NCBI GenBank assembly: GCA_003166025.1
Contig: PMWT01000066.1
Location: forward strand, 28,635 to 92,634
Origin: Acidimicrobiaceae bacterium
GTDB lineage: Bacteria > Actinomycetota > Acidimicrobiia > Acidimicrobiales > Palsa-688
Direction of reading: 5' to 3'
Length of the DNA: 64,000 bases
The notes beneath the pieces are model-generated. The model was not told the DNA's origin. It was given only the letters and a program-made list of their open reading frames with translations, and ran no database searches. Each line of letters starts with the position of its first letter. Positions within the stretch are counted from its first letter, which is position 1. Below are positions 35,310 through 44,379 of this stretch, one piece after another. The translations under genes were made by a program, and so were the position numbers.

Positions 35310-37277
35310 CTAGCCCTGTGGTTGGTCGTCGTGGCCTTGGTCGACTGTCAGGTCGACCACGCAGCGGAAACCAACCGTGGAGCAGCGGTCGACGCCCGGT
35401 GCGAAGAGCATGAACTTCGCGCTGCGCTCGGGCCCCAGCGGCCCGCCCTCCGCGTACCAACCTGAACCACCGAGCACCAGGTCGGGCCCGCCCTTGAGGA
35501 TGACGAAGCGACTGTGGCCATCGGAATGTTCGCTCTCCGTCCACTCCCAGACCCGCCGCCGGCCATAGAGGGCGTAACCCTCGGACACTCCCACCTGCCA
35601 CTCATCTTCGGTGGGGAGCCTTTTACCGGCCCAAGCTGCGTACGCCCTAGCGTCGCCCAGGTCAACGAACGTCACGGGCCAATCGGCTTGCTCCGGCGGT
35701 GGGCCACCGCTGACCCAGTGGTCCAGGAAGCGATGGGACATCTTTGGTACGTAGCCGGTCGATCGCAGGAAACGCCGGAACTCTTTGTTGCTGACCGGCA
35801 ACTCGTCGATTGCCAGACCGTCGACGTCCAATGCGCGCGGGCTGGACCGCTGCTGTTCTTGGTCTGGAAAATCCTGGTTCAGGTGATCAGCGCGCACGTA
35901 GGTCCCGCACTCGCGCAACTGGAACACTGACCCAAACGAACGGGGCCCGGGAGCGACAACACGCATGCTGGGCGAGAGGGTACGGGAAGCCGATTTCTCG
36001 ATCGGGCGTCGCAACGGCGGCTCGACCGAAGTGGTCGTCTCGGGAAAGGCGGTGCCGGCACGGGGGCGCTCAGGGCGGGCATACTCGATCGCCGACCAGA
36101 TCTCGCTCTCGGTTTTTTCGCTAATGGTGACGAGGCTGGCGATACCGCGAGCGGGGACCGTCACGATGGGCGCGCGTGGGTCGATCCTCCGGCCGGCGAG
36201 GACGTCGACAGCCACTGCCCCGGGCGTGAGAGCAAAGGAAACATCTGTTCCGGTGACGTCACGTTCGGAACAGTTAGCAAGCGCCCACAGTACTGTCCCG
36301 CCGCTTTCCCATCGGCTCGCGCGCAAGCCCTGGCCAGGCATGGGGACAAAGGGCGTCCAATCCCCGAGGCTTAGCAAGTCAGAAAAGGTCCTTTGGACCC
36401 TGAGCATGGACTTGAGCAAGAGCTTGTCCCCGTCGTTCCACGGGTACCAGGAGCCGAAAACGTTCTCCCAAACGACGACGCCCGCACCGTTGAGCCAGGC
36501 GGTCAGCAGCTCGTCACGGTGCTTGTCGTGCCATCGCCGTACCAGGTGTTGCATGTGCCGCTGCTCAAACCAGTGGTCCCGCATGAGGAACCGCTCTTTG
36601 AGGGGCTCGGTGGATTGCACCCAGGACATCAGATGGTCCCTCACGCCCGCTAATGGCACGACCCCTTCGGACTGGAAGACATTGGCAGGCGAAGCCTTGT
36701 CGATCTCGCCACGGAGGTCACCAGGTGCGTTAGCCAGGGTATCAAGGAATATGCCATCAGGCCCTACGGTCGAGACCAGCTCGGCCAGTGCCTGGGCGTC
36801 GGCCACAGGTTCTCGCCGCGTCTCGAGATCCCAGGGGTTGTAGTCAATGATCGCTCGCACCCCGCGCCGGTGTAAGCGCGCGATTATGTCGGCGAGCGCG
36901 GTTAGGCCTCCCGGTATGTCTCTGTAGAAGTCGTACTGGTTGCGTTCGTCAAAGCCGATCCGTGGGTAGGCGTGCCAAAGGATAAGTACGTCGAAGCCGC
37001 CAAAATCTCGCTCAGCATTGTCGAGGTACTCTTCGACGAGGAAGCTGTCAGAACCGGGGTCGTAGAAACTCTCGTCCCACAACATGACCAGCCCGCAGAC
37101 AAAGGCTTTGCGAGCCCACTGAGATGCCGCCACGTCGTAGCGCGTGTCGTCGCTCAGGTACTTCTCCCGGGCCTTTTGGCGCCACCCCGTAATTTCTTTG
37201 ACCCAAGCTGACCAGTCCGCCTCGTCGCCCGGCGCCGTCTTCAGGGCCTCGAACTGCTGTTCCAGCTCTGATGGCAT
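35310..37277 (-). CDS. TIM-barrel glycosidase-like domain fused to an FGE-sulfatase-type domain
   Basis: 655 aa. Residues 1 to about 380 read like an alpha-amylase/glycosidase barrel: FDVLILWHAYPRIGFDERNQYD, LADIIARLHRRGVRAIIDYNPW, GIFLDTLAN and AWLNGAGVVVWENVFGSW. After a linker, about residues 470-640 form a formylglycine-generating-enzyme (SUMF1)-like domain: IDELPVSNKEFRRFL, PVTFVDLGDARAYAAWAGKRLPTEDEW, WEWTESE and the ending STVGFRCV. FGE-like domains also occur without FGE activity, often as carbohydrate-associated modules. Its position beside GH172 and GH116 genes favours a role in glycan breakdown. No signal peptide. Confidence 0.72.
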   Translation of the reverse strand: MPSELEQQFEALKTAPGDEADWSAWVKEITGWRQKAREKYLSDDTRYDVAASQWARKAFVCGLVMLWDESFYDPGSDSFLVEEYLDNAERDFGGFDVLILWHAYPRIGFDERNQYDFYRDIPGGLTALADIIARLHRRGVRAIIDYNPWDLETRREPVADAQALAELVSTVGPDGIFLDTLANAPGDLRGEIDKASPANVFQSEGVVPLAGVRDHLMSWVQSTEPLKERFLMRDHWFEQRHMQHLVRRWHDKHRDELLTAWLNGAGVVVWENVFGSWYPWNDGDKLLLKSMLRVQRTFSDLLSLGDWTPFVPMPGQGLRASRWESGGTVLWALANCSERDVTGTDVSFALTPGAVAVDVLAGRRIDPRAPIVTVPARGIASLVTISEKTESEIWSAIEYARPERPRAGTAFPETTTSVEPPLRRPIEKSASRTLSPSMRVVAPGPRSFGSVFQLRECGTYVRADHLNQDFPDQEQQRSSPRALDVDGLAIDELPVSNKEFRRFLRSTGYVPKMSHRFLDHWVSGGPPPEQADWPVTFVDLGDARAYAAWAGKRLPTEDEWQVGVSEGYALYGRRRVWEWTESEHSDGHSRFVILKGGPDLVLGGSGWYAEGGPLGPERSAKFMLFAPGVDRCSTVGFRCVVDLTVDQGHDDQPQG

Positions 37278-37646
37278 CTGTTGTCCTCAATCCCCACCGT
37301 GGGCATGTCGGTAGACTAAGTCAGGCGGGACGTCCCTCCGCAAGTTCCGCCTTCGGGAAGTTCGGCTACCCTCGGTGGGGCCTCTTAGGCTTCGGCATTG
37401 CAGATCGCCCCATCTGCGCATGATGCGAGACCCGAAAACAGCCATTGAAGCCGCCCGTAGCGAGACGGATCGCGAAGCCGACGCCGAGACCCGGTGGCGG
37501 GTCCTGACCGCACCGAACTGCATGCAGGCCGTCTTCGCCGCCGCCCGGCGCTATGTGCTCGCCTTTCTACCTTTGGCCAGCTCGATTAGCGTGCGAGCGA
37601 TCGGGTACGGAGCAACCCTTCGACACACCCTCGAGCGCAATACAGA
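37278..37646. other. Intergenic region, no gene recognised
   Basis: 370 bp between the divergent glycosidase-FGE gene and the YjbR-like gene. Open frames here have no family resemblance, no good ribosome-binding site and a codon pattern unlike the neighbours. It should contain promoters for both flanking genes, but none stands out. Confidence 0.5.
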
Positions 37647-38075
37647 ATGTTCGCCATGAGCAGCACCGCCAACGACGGTCGCGCGAACTCGCCCATCGAG
37701 GTCCCGGAGGACATCTTCGGGCGGGTCAACACGCTATGTCTGGCGCTGCCAGAGGTGAAGGTGCGGGTAGACGCCTCACTAACCAGAGCGAGATCGACGG
37801 CTCACTCGTTCGACATCCGCCGGAGGTCGTTCTGCCTGCTCGTGGCACGGGAGGGCCGTACCGGCAAGCCCGTTTCGCTGCTCGTGTTGCGTGCCGACCC
37901 AGACGAACGCGACGCTCTGCTCTCCATTGGCCACCCGTTCTTCGCCTCGCGAGCCGGCCGTGATCGCATCGGGGCCCGGCTCACAGATGGCACCGACTGG
38001 GAAGAGATCCGTGAACTCGTGACCGAGAGCTACCGGAGGCTCGCGCCGAAGAAGCTCACCGCCTTGCTCGACTAG
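37647..38075 (+). CDS. YjbR/MmcQ-like protein
   Basis: 142 aa. The LCLALPEVKVRVDASL start region, FDIRRRSFCLLVAREG, LLVLRADPDERDALLSIGHPFF and DWEEIRELVTESYRRLAPKKL follow the YjbR pattern (a CyaY-like fold, suspected nucleic-acid binding). A second ATG at 37656 (MSSTANDG) is an equally good start; neither has a strong ribosome-binding site. It is isolated, with no operon partner. Confidence 0.72.
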   Translation: MFAMSSTANDGRANSPIEVPEDIFGRVNTLCLALPEVKVRVDASLTRARSTAHSFDIRRRSFCLLVAREGRTGKPVSLLVLRADPDERDALLSIGHPFFASRAGRDRIGARLTDGTDWEEIRELVTESYRRLAPKKLTALLD

Positions 38076-38191
38076 CAACGCCGTCAGTGATGCAGCGCGT
38101 ATCCCAGATCACGCGCCCATAGCGCCCGGCGTCATCGCTGGCGCCGAGGCGCGGGCCCGCAGTTCTGGCGGGGCGTTCCGGGGCCCTGAGA

Positions 38192-38944
38192 TCAGATCTC
38201 ATCTGGGGCAACGCCACCGCGGTGGCCTCGCTCGCTCGTCACCTCCGGTGAGCAGTTGTGGGCCCTACTCCTCGATGGCGAGGCTGCCGTACCTGGGCAC
38301 GCCTCCGGTCTCGTAGGCGAGGTGGAGCGTGCCGTTCGGGTAGGTGAGCGATTCGGTGAGGCGCAGCGCCGTGGGCACTTCACCCAGTCGACATCAGACC
38401 ACCGGAGGGCGCAAAGCTCGCCCCGGCGGGCGCCCGTGACGGCGCCGAGCGCAATGGCAGCCGCCAGCACGGCATCGAGCGTCTCGGCGGAGCTGATGAG
38501 GCGTTGGACCTCTTTGACGCTCGGGGCGGTCACAGTCGACCGGGTGGTGCCCGGCGGCGTCGCCCGGTCGGCGGGGTTGCTTGCCGCTATGCCCCACTCG
38601 ACGGCGTGGTCGAGGGCAGCATGGAGAATGGAGTGGTGACGGCGCACGCTGGCCGGCGACAGCCCTCGCCCGAGCAGCTCCCGGTAGAGCTGGTCCAGGT
38701 CTCGCGCGCTCAGCCGGTCGAGGGGGAACGCACCGATGGCCGGTTTGATGTCCCGCTCGACCGAACAGCGATGTTCCCTCATGGTGTAGGCGGTGCGCGT
38801 CGGCGTGATGTCGTCGAGCCAGCGGTCCACCAGGTCAGCTACGCTGCCTGCGTGGCTTTTGGCCACCTGGCCGGTCTCGACTTCGGCTGACCAGTTACCC
38901 AAAGAGTTACCCAAGGCCATGTTGCAGTAGGAGGAGCAGACCAA
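38192..38944 (-). pseudogene. Truncated and frameshifted tyrosine recombinase (phage-type integrase)
   Basis: The N-terminal SAM-like DNA-binding domain (AYTMREHRCSVERDIKPAIG, DLDQLYRELLGRGLSPASVRRHHSILHAALDHAVEWG) and the start of the catalytic domain, with the box-I Arg in ALGAVTGARRGELCALRWSDVDW, are intact. Immediately after, the frame changes to an Arg/Ser/Pro-rich run; the +1 frame instead reads ALRLTESLTYPNG to a stop at 38265. The HxxR box and the catalytic Tyr are missing in all frames. It starts 22 bp from a tRNA-Thr gene, the usual sort of integration site, and is probably the remnant of an old integrated element. Confidence 0.8.
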
Positions 38945-38966
38945 ACTAGCAGCTCACAGTACACAC

Positions 38967-39039
38967 GCCCGGGTAGCTCAGACGGCAGAGCGACGCACTC
39001 GTAATGCGTAGGTCAAGGGTTCGATTCCCTTCTCGGGCT
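38967..39039 (+). tRNA. tRNA-Thr (anticodon CGT)
   Basis: A full cloverleaf: acceptor GCCCGGG with CTCGGGC (one G-U pair), D arm with GCTC/GAGC, anticodon stem ACGCA/TGCGT around the loop CTCGTAA (anticodon CGT, reading ACG), and T arm AAGGG-TTCGATT-CCCTT. 73 nt; the CCA end is not encoded. It reads ACG codons, common in this GC-rich genome. Confidence 0.95.
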
Positions 39040-39103
39040 CGGCGACGTCTACGCATTTGGGGCGTCATCATCGTTGACGCCCTCGTCGAAGGAGGCACGC
39101 CCA

Positions 39104-39715
39104 ATGGACTACAGCCGGCTGTCGATGTCTCTCGGTGAGGCCATATTCACGCAGCGTTCAATCCGGCGGTTCCGCCCCGACCCGGTCCCTCTCACGGACA
39201 TCCGTCTCATGCTCGAAGCCGCAGTGAGAGCGCCAAACGGGAGCAACCAACAAATCGCGCGGTTCCTAGTCGTAAACGATCGCGCCACCATCCGGGAGTT
39301 CGGCACGCTCTACCACGAGGCGTGGTGGGCAAAGCGTCGCGACGAGGGGTTCCAACAACGTGAAGATCTCCCCCCCCACTTTCATGCCTCAGCCGGACTG
39401 GCCGACACCATGACGGAGGCACCCTGCATCGTGTTCGCGTTGGCACTGGACAACGGGCCAGCCAATTGTGTCATTCCCGCCGTTCAAAACCTGATGCTCG
39501 CGGCGCGGGCCATCGGGATCGGTTCGGTGCCGACGACGCTTCACCCATCCGTAATGGCCCGCTTCCACGCCATGTTCGGTATCCCCGACGATGTCAGCTT
39601 CCATTTCTGTGTGCCGCTCGGCTATCCGCAGGGCAATTTCGGGCCGAACTCTCGCAAGCCGACCTCGGCGACGACCTATCTCGGCCGGTGGGACGCTCCC
39701 GTACCATGGGAATGA
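39104..39715 (+). CDS. Nitroreductase-family flavoprotein
   Basis: 203 aa. FTQRSIRRFRPDPVPL is the FMN-binding opening of the nitroreductase fold; APNGSNQQIARFLVV, PAVQNLMLAARAIGIGSVPTTL and the C-terminal FCVPLGYPQG are conserved. Such enzymes reduce nitroaromatics, quinones or enones, or work in cofactor biosynthesis. ATG 39104 has AAGGAGG 8 bases upstream, which fixes the start. It sits 64 bp after the tRNA. Confidence 0.88.
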   Translation: MDYSRLSMSLGEAIFTQRSIRRFRPDPVPLTDIRLMLEAAVRAPNGSNQQIARFLVVNDRATIREFGTLYHEAWWAKRRDEGFQQREDLPPHFHASAGLADTMTEAPCIVFALALDNGPANCVIPAVQNLMLAARAIGIGSVPTTLHPSVMARFHAMFGIPDDVSFHFCVPLGYPQGNFGPNSRKPTSATTYLGRWDAPVPWE

Positions 39716-39778
39716 GGGGCGCTTCGTCGAGTACTCGCTCAGTCAGAATTATCCTCATCGCGACACTGTGAAAGGGCT

Positions 39779-41266
39779 CTAAACCGCTGCCGGCTCGAGT
39801 TCGCTCCCGGCCGCCGCCACTTCGGCGTGCAGCTCGGGCCGCCCGAAACGCACCAGTGCCACGAGCAGGGCCCCGGCGAGGGCCACGCCCGCCCCGACCC
39901 GGAAGACCAGGACTGCGCCGTTGGTGGACGCAGCGGAGACTGCAACCCCGTGGGCCACGGCCGTGTTGGCATGGCGGAGAGCCAGGGTTGCCAGCACTGC
40001 CAAGCCGACCGCCCCACCCACCTGCTGGGCCGTGTTTTGGATGCCCGACGCCAAGCTGGCGTCCTCGCCCGACACTCGGTGGACAGAAGCTATGCCGAAG
40101 GCGGCGAAGTTGATACCCGACCCGAGTGCCATAACCACCATGGCGGGGAAGGAGTGCGTCCAATACGAGCCGTGCACCGTGATCCGGGACAGGAGCAACA
40201 CCCCGCCCCCGAACAACAGAGCGCCGGCGCAGAACAGCGGCTTCACCCCGATCTTGGGGGCGAGCTGGCTGGCCAGCCCGATCCCGACGCTGATCACAAT
40301 GCCGAAGGGTAGGTAGGCCAGGCCGGTCCGGATGGCCGAGTAGTGCTCGACCTGCTGGAAGTACAGGGTTAGCAGGAAGAACACGGTGAAGAACACGCTG
40401 GCGAACAGGACCGCAGAGACGTTTGAGGTCACTCGGGCCCGGTTGCGGAGAAAACCGGCAGGCACCAGCGGTGCCAAGGCCGTCCGCTCCCGGACCACGA
40501 ACGCCACGGCCGCCACTGCCCCTACGGTCAAGGCACCCCAAACCTGGTCCGCGCCCCACGAATGGTTGGCGGCAGCAATGAACCCGTAGACGATGGCAAC
40601 CAAGCCGGCCGTGCCCAATACGGCCCCGGCCAGGTCGGCGCTCTCGCCGCGTTCGGCCGCGCCCCGGCCGAACGCCAGACGACTGGAGGCGCGGCTTTCG
40701 GCCACCAGCCGGGACACGGCCAGGATGGCGATCACGGCTACTGGGATGTTTACGTAGAAGATCCACCGCCACGAGGCGACCGAGATCAGCAGTCCGGAGA
40801 TCACCGGTCCGAGGGCCCCACCGAGGCCGGCAACCCCGCCGTTGATCCCGATGGCGGTGGCCCGCTCCTTGGGATCGGTGAACAGCAGCGCCACCAGGCC
40901 GAAGGCGGCCGGGGTGGCGATGGCCTCACCCATACCTTGTAGGAAGCGGCTGGCCACCAGCATGGCCGAGTCGACGGCGGCACCGCTGAGGGCTGAGGCG
41001 ATGGCGAACACGGTCACCCCGATGAGGAACATCCGCCTGCGACCCAGGAGATCGGCCAACCGGCCGCCCAGGAGGAGAAGCCCACCGGCCGTGAGGACGT
41101 ACCCGTCCACCACCCAGGCCAGGCCGGCCCGGCTGAAGTCCAGGCTGGTCTCTATGCGGGGAAGAGCAACGTTCACGACGGTGATATCGAGCACGATGAT
41201 GAACTGGACGAGGGCGATGACGGCCAGAGCGGCCCACCGCTTGCTGTGTTGCTGATCTGCTGTCAT
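39779..41266 (-). CDS. MFS multidrug exporter (DHA2/EmrB-QacA family)
   Basis: 495 aa with about 14 hydrophobic segments. Motif A (GGRLADLLGRRRMF), VVNVALPRIETSL with the Asp before it (VLDITVVNVALP) and SRFLQGMGEAIATPAAF are DHA2 signatures for proton-driven drug efflux. It is divergent from the WYL regulator at 41330 with only 63 bp between, a classical exporter-regulator pair. Its 3' end has two converging near-terminal residues only; no partner membrane-fusion protein is nearby. Confidence 0.9.
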   Translation of the reverse strand: MTADQQHSKRWAALAVIALVQFIIVLDITVVNVALPRIETSLDFSRAGLAWVVDGYVLTAGGLLLLGGRLADLLGRRRMFLIGVTVFAIASALSGAAVDSAMLVASRFLQGMGEAIATPAAFGLVALLFTDPKERATAIGINGGVAGLGGALGPVISGLLISVASWRWIFYVNIPVAVIAILAVSRLVAESRASSRLAFGRGAAERGESADLAGAVLGTAGLVAIVYGFIAAANHSWGADQVWGALTVGAVAAVAFVVRERTALAPLVPAGFLRNRARVTSNVSAVLFASVFFTVFFLLTLYFQQVEHYSAIRTGLAYLPFGIVISVGIGLASQLAPKIGVKPLFCAGALLFGGGVLLLSRITVHGSYWTHSFPAMVVMALGSGINFAAFGIASVHRVSGEDASLASGIQNTAQQVGGAVGLAVLATLALRHANTAVAHGVAVSAASTNGAVLVFRVGAGVALAGALLVALVRFGRPELHAEVAAAGSELEPAAV

Positions 41267-41329
41267 AGGAATGACGGTAAAGGCCTATGCGGACAGAACC
41301 AGTCCTAATAATGAAAGAATCTGGACGGT
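41267..41329. promoter_or_regulatory. Divergent promoter region of exporter and WYL regulator
   Basis: 63 bp between the two start codons. GGAC-N7-GTCC (41291-41305) is a small inverted repeat, followed by an AT-rich stretch (CTAATAATGAAAGAAT). A plausible site for autoregulation by the WYL protein; nothing in the sequence proves it. Confidence 0.45.
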
Positions 41330-42322
41330 ATGGGCGACACCCCGGGACGCATGCTCCGCCTCCTCGGCCTCCTGCAGGCCCGCGCTTCGTGGGGCGGCGC
41401 CGAACTAGCCGAACGGCTGGAAATCACCCAACGGACCGTCCGACGTGATGTCGATCGCCTGCGAGAGCTGGGTTACCCGGTCGAGGCCGAGCCCGGTCGC
41501 CACGGCGGGTACCGCCTGGGCCGGGGCGGCCGCCTCCCACCGCTCCTGCTCAACGATGAGGAAGCCGTCGCCGTCGCTATCGGTTTGCGCTGTGCAGTCG
41601 ACGGCACCGTCGCCGGCCTCGAGGAGTCCGCCATCTCCACGTTGGCCAAGCTCGACCACCTCCTCCCGGCCCACCTAGCCCGGAGAGTACGCAGCCTGCA
41701 CGAGAGCACTGCGTCGATGCTGTGGTCGGACGCGAGAGCGGAAAGGGTCGACGCCACCCACCTGCTGGTCCTTGCCAACGCCTGCTCGACGCATGAGCGG
41801 GCCCGTTTCGCCTACACCGACCGGGGCGGCAGGTCCTCCAAACGCTTGGTCGAACCCCTTCGCCTGGTCCGAAGCGGACCTCGCTGGTACTTGGTGGCCC
41901 GGGACATCGACCGGGCGGACTGGCGCACGTTCCGGCTCGACCGCGTCAAGTCGCCCGAGCCCGTCGGCACCTACTTCGAGCACAAGGGCCCTCCGGACCC
42001 GGTCGCTATGGTTACCGAGGGCGTGACGGCGCGTAGCTACCCGTACCGGGCCCGGATCCGGATCCCCCTGCCGGTCGAGCAGGCCGTACGGGTGGTGCCC
42101 CGGACGCTCGCCGTCATCGAAGAGGGCGAGGACGCCAACTCCACGATCGTGGAGCTTGGCTCCACGGGCATGTACCGCATGGTCGGCTACCTGGCCGGCC
42201 TCTACCCGCCATGCGAGGTCCTCGGTCCACCCGAGCTCCGCGACACCCTTCGGGCCCACGCCGAAGCCGTCGCCCAAGCCAACGCTTCCTCGACCAACCA
42301 GCCTCAGGGTTGGTGCAAGTAA
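41330..42322 (+). CDS. WYL-domain transcriptional regulator
   Basis: 330 aa: winged helix (MLRLLGLLQARASWGGAELAERL with TVRRDVDRLRELGYPV), then a GGYRLGRGG loop, and the WYL domain with VEPLRLVRSGPRWYLVARDIDRADWRTFRLDRV, ending with PCEVLGPPELRDTLRAHAEAV. Closely similar in layout to the regulator at 30535. It probably represses the divergent MFS exporter. Its stop overlaps the converging VOC gene by 19 bp. Confidence 0.9.
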   Translation: MGDTPGRMLRLLGLLQARASWGGAELAERLEITQRTVRRDVDRLRELGYPVEAEPGRHGGYRLGRGGRLPPLLLNDEEAVAVAIGLRCAVDGTVAGLEESAISTLAKLDHLLPAHLARRVRSLHESTASMLWSDARAERVDATHLLVLANACSTHERARFAYTDRGGRSSKRLVEPLRLVRSGPRWYLVARDIDRADWRTFRLDRVKSPEPVGTYFEHKGPPDPVAMVTEGVTARSYPYRARIRIPLPVEQAVRVVPRTLAVIEEGEDANSTIVELGSTGMYRMVGYLAGLYPPCEVLGPPELRDTLRAHAEAVAQANASSTNQPQGWCK

Positions 42323-43113
42323 AACGGGGTGCCCTGGTCGTCCGCGCACAACGACTCCAGGCCATAAGGCCGTTTGGCAACTTCCCGAGCGGCCCCGCCG
42401 GCGTCCCGTACGCGTTGGACGGCCGCCCTGATGTCGTCGACCCGGTAGCAGAGGGTCACACGAGGCGTCGCCGGTCCGGCCTCCGGCTTGGTAGTCATAC
42501 CGAGCTGTGGCGCCACGCCGCTGACCTGCGCCCCCCCCAGCCGGCCCACATTGACCGTCCACCCGAGGACGCCGGCATAGAAGGCCTGTGCGGCCTCAAG
42601 ATCGGAGACCACCATGGTCAGATAGGACACGTCGCCTTGGACTTCTCCGTTGTGAAAGTCTTCGCTCATAGAGGTCGGACCTCCCGCGACGGCCGGCAAC
42701 TCGTGGAGGCAAAACGGCGTTCCCTGGTCGTCGTGGCCCTCGGCGGCCAGGCCGTACGGCTCGGGGTGGGGATCGGTCATGGTGCCCCCGTGCGCTCGGA
42801 CGGCAGCCACCGCCGCAGCTATGTCAGCGACGCGGTAGCCGAGCACGGCTCCGCGCACTTGGGCGCCGGTCGGGCCCGCGCCGGCCCACAGGCCCATCAT
42901 CGGGACAACATCGTCGACCTGTACGCCGTGCTCGCTGTTGCCCGGGCTGAAGCGCCAGCCCAGTACGGCTCCGTAGAAAGCCTGGCCGCAAGCCAGGTCA
43001 GGCAAGCCGAGGGTCACATAGGAGATGTCGCCGTGGTGGACGCCATTACGGGCGCGGGCAGTCGTCGCAGCTCTCAAAGTTAGCTCGTCCAAGTAGGTAA
43101 GGACACGGCTCAC
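42304..43113 (-). CDS. Two-module VOC-family (glyoxalase-fold) protein
   Basis: Two VOC modules in tandem: GDISYVTLGLPDLACGQAFYGAVLGW, and GDVSYLTMVVSDLEAAQAFYAGVLGW, each ending in a QGTPF-LHE/LHQ strand with the likely metal ligands. The modules resemble each other, so they arose by duplication. 269 aa from GTG 43113; the start is uncertain, since in-frame sequence goes on to 43281 without resemblance to known proteins. Substrate unknown. Confidence 0.82.
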   Translation of the reverse strand: MSRVLTYLDELTLRAATTARARNGVHHGDISYVTLGLPDLACGQAFYGAVLGWRFSPGNSEHGVQVDDVVPMMGLWAGAGPTGAQVRGAVLGYRVADIAAAVAAVRAHGGTMTDPHPEPYGLAAEGHDDQGTPFCLHELPAVAGGPTSMSEDFHNGEVQGDVSYLTMVVSDLEAAQAFYAGVLGWTVNVGRLGGAQVSGVAPQLGMTTKPEAGPATPRVTLCYRVDDIRAAVQRVRDAGGAAREVAKRPYGLESLCADDQGTPFYLHQP

Positions 43114-43340
43114 GTACCCATCATCGTTCGGCACCGTCCAACTCCGACGCGGCCGAGAAAGATTGGCCGGCGACCGGCCAGTGCGTAACCAAGGCGACGG
43201 CTGCTGGTTGGGATCGCCAGAAAAACCCACTGCCGGGGCACCCGAGGGGTCGCCGCTACACGCCAGCTCCGCCCCGAACACGCAGGGTCATGGACAGTTA
43301 CGCCCTAAAACCGGATCCCCGCGCTTACCAGCCGCAACGG

Positions 43341-43715
43341 TTAGGCCAGCCTCTCTCGCAAGGCCCCCAGGGCTACCAATCGGCGCTCCAACTTGGCCGC
43401 GTCACCCGCCGCGTCGCGGGTACGGATGCGTTGCTCGAGCTGGTCGAGACGCTGTGACTCTCTGCTGGCCAGAGCCGCCCGTTCTGCTTCGGGGCGGCTG
43501 CGCAGTACCCGGACGAAGGCGGCGTGGGCATCCGTGGTCCGCTTGAGCCCGAGAGCGCTTGCCACAGCGGCGTAACTCTTGCCTCGTTCGCGCATCGATA
43601 CGACTTCCTCGTCGATGTTGCGGCGGGGTTGTCGGGGCCCACCCTCGCCCTGGGCGCGCTCGGGGGACGACCGCCTAGAGCGCGACTTGTCATCGTGCAA
43701 ATTACCTCTGGGCAT
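43341..43715 (-). CDS. Hypothetical basic protein with a helical C-terminus
   Basis: 124 aa, not recognised. The first 30 residues are Arg/Ser-rich; the rest is predicted helical: a helix-turn-helix-like segment (MRERGKSYAAVASALGLKRTTDAHAAF, shown in parts) then a charged coiled coil (ESQRLDQLEQRIRTRDAAGD, KLERRLVALGALRERL). The SYAAVASALGL part suggests DNA binding. An upstream in-frame ATG (43835) is possible but less likely. Isolated gene. Confidence 0.6.
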   Translation of the reverse strand: MPRGNLHDDKSRSRRSSPERAQGEGGPRQPRRNIDEEVVSMRERGKSYAAVASALGLKRTTDAHAAFVRVLRSRPEAERAALASRESQRLDQLEQRIRTRDAAGDAAKLERRLVALGALRERLA

Positions 43716-43957
43716 ACCTCGCCCTGTCCTTTCGCTGGCGCATTTGGGGAGTGCCACAGACGTAACAGCTACAACCATGGCGAGCCGGCCGGCCTGCGTA
43801 CCGGGCCGTCGGATCCCCTCCACGTTACCAGGCACCCAAGCCGAGACGCGCCCGGCCTGAGGCCCCCGTTGTCGCCCACGGCCCGCAGCGCCCGAACGGT
43901 CCGTGCGGGCGGAGAGCTGTCCTTGCAGGCCCCCGTCGCGGCTGCCAGGATGTCGGC

Positions 43958-44329
43958 ATGCTTGATCATCTGTCGGTCCAGTGCGCCGACGTCGGCAAGA
44001 GCGCCGCCTTCTACGAAGCGGTTTGCGTCCCCCTCGGCGCCGGGCGAGTGATGGACTTCGGTGAAGTCATCGGTTTCGGCGTGGGGGCCAAGCCAGAGTT
44101 CTGGATTGGGCCCCAGACGAGCGGAGAAGGGTTCCGGGAGTCCCACATAGCCTTCGTCGCGCCCAGCCGGGCCGCCGTCAATGCCTTCTTCGAAGCGGCG
44201 GTGGCAGCCGGCGCCGAGGTCTTGAACGAGCCGAGACTATGGCCCGAGTACCACCCCAATTACTACGGCGCCTTCGTGCGAGACCCGGACGGCAACAACG
44301 TCGAGGCCGTCTGCCACGCGCCAGAGTAG
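43958..44329 (+). CDS. Small VOC-family (glyoxalase-fold) protein
   Basis: 123 aa. MLDHLSVQCADVGKSAAFYEAV begins the first unit with a His ligand at residue 4; SHIAFVAPSRAAVNAFFEAAVAAGAEVL and the FVRDPDGNNVEAVCH end give the second, with His and Glu ligands. A YYGAF strand precedes the DPDGNN signature. Typical of the short lactoylglutathione-lyase-like group. Substrate unknown. Confidence 0.83.
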   Translation: MLDHLSVQCADVGKSAAFYEAVCVPLGAGRVMDFGEVIGFGVGAKPEFWIGPQTSGEGFRESHIAFVAPSRAAVNAFFEAAVAAGAEVLNEPRLWPEYHPNYYGAFVRDPDGNNVEAVCHAPE

Positions 44330-44379
44330 CCCGGGAGCTTCTCCGCCGGACGGACCGTTGGGGAGGACGATGCGAGTGC

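Noticed and set aside
37287-37659. Two open frames in the intergenic region before the YjbR-like gene
   Set aside because: No start signals, no family resemblance, Arg/Ser-rich shadow-like composition.
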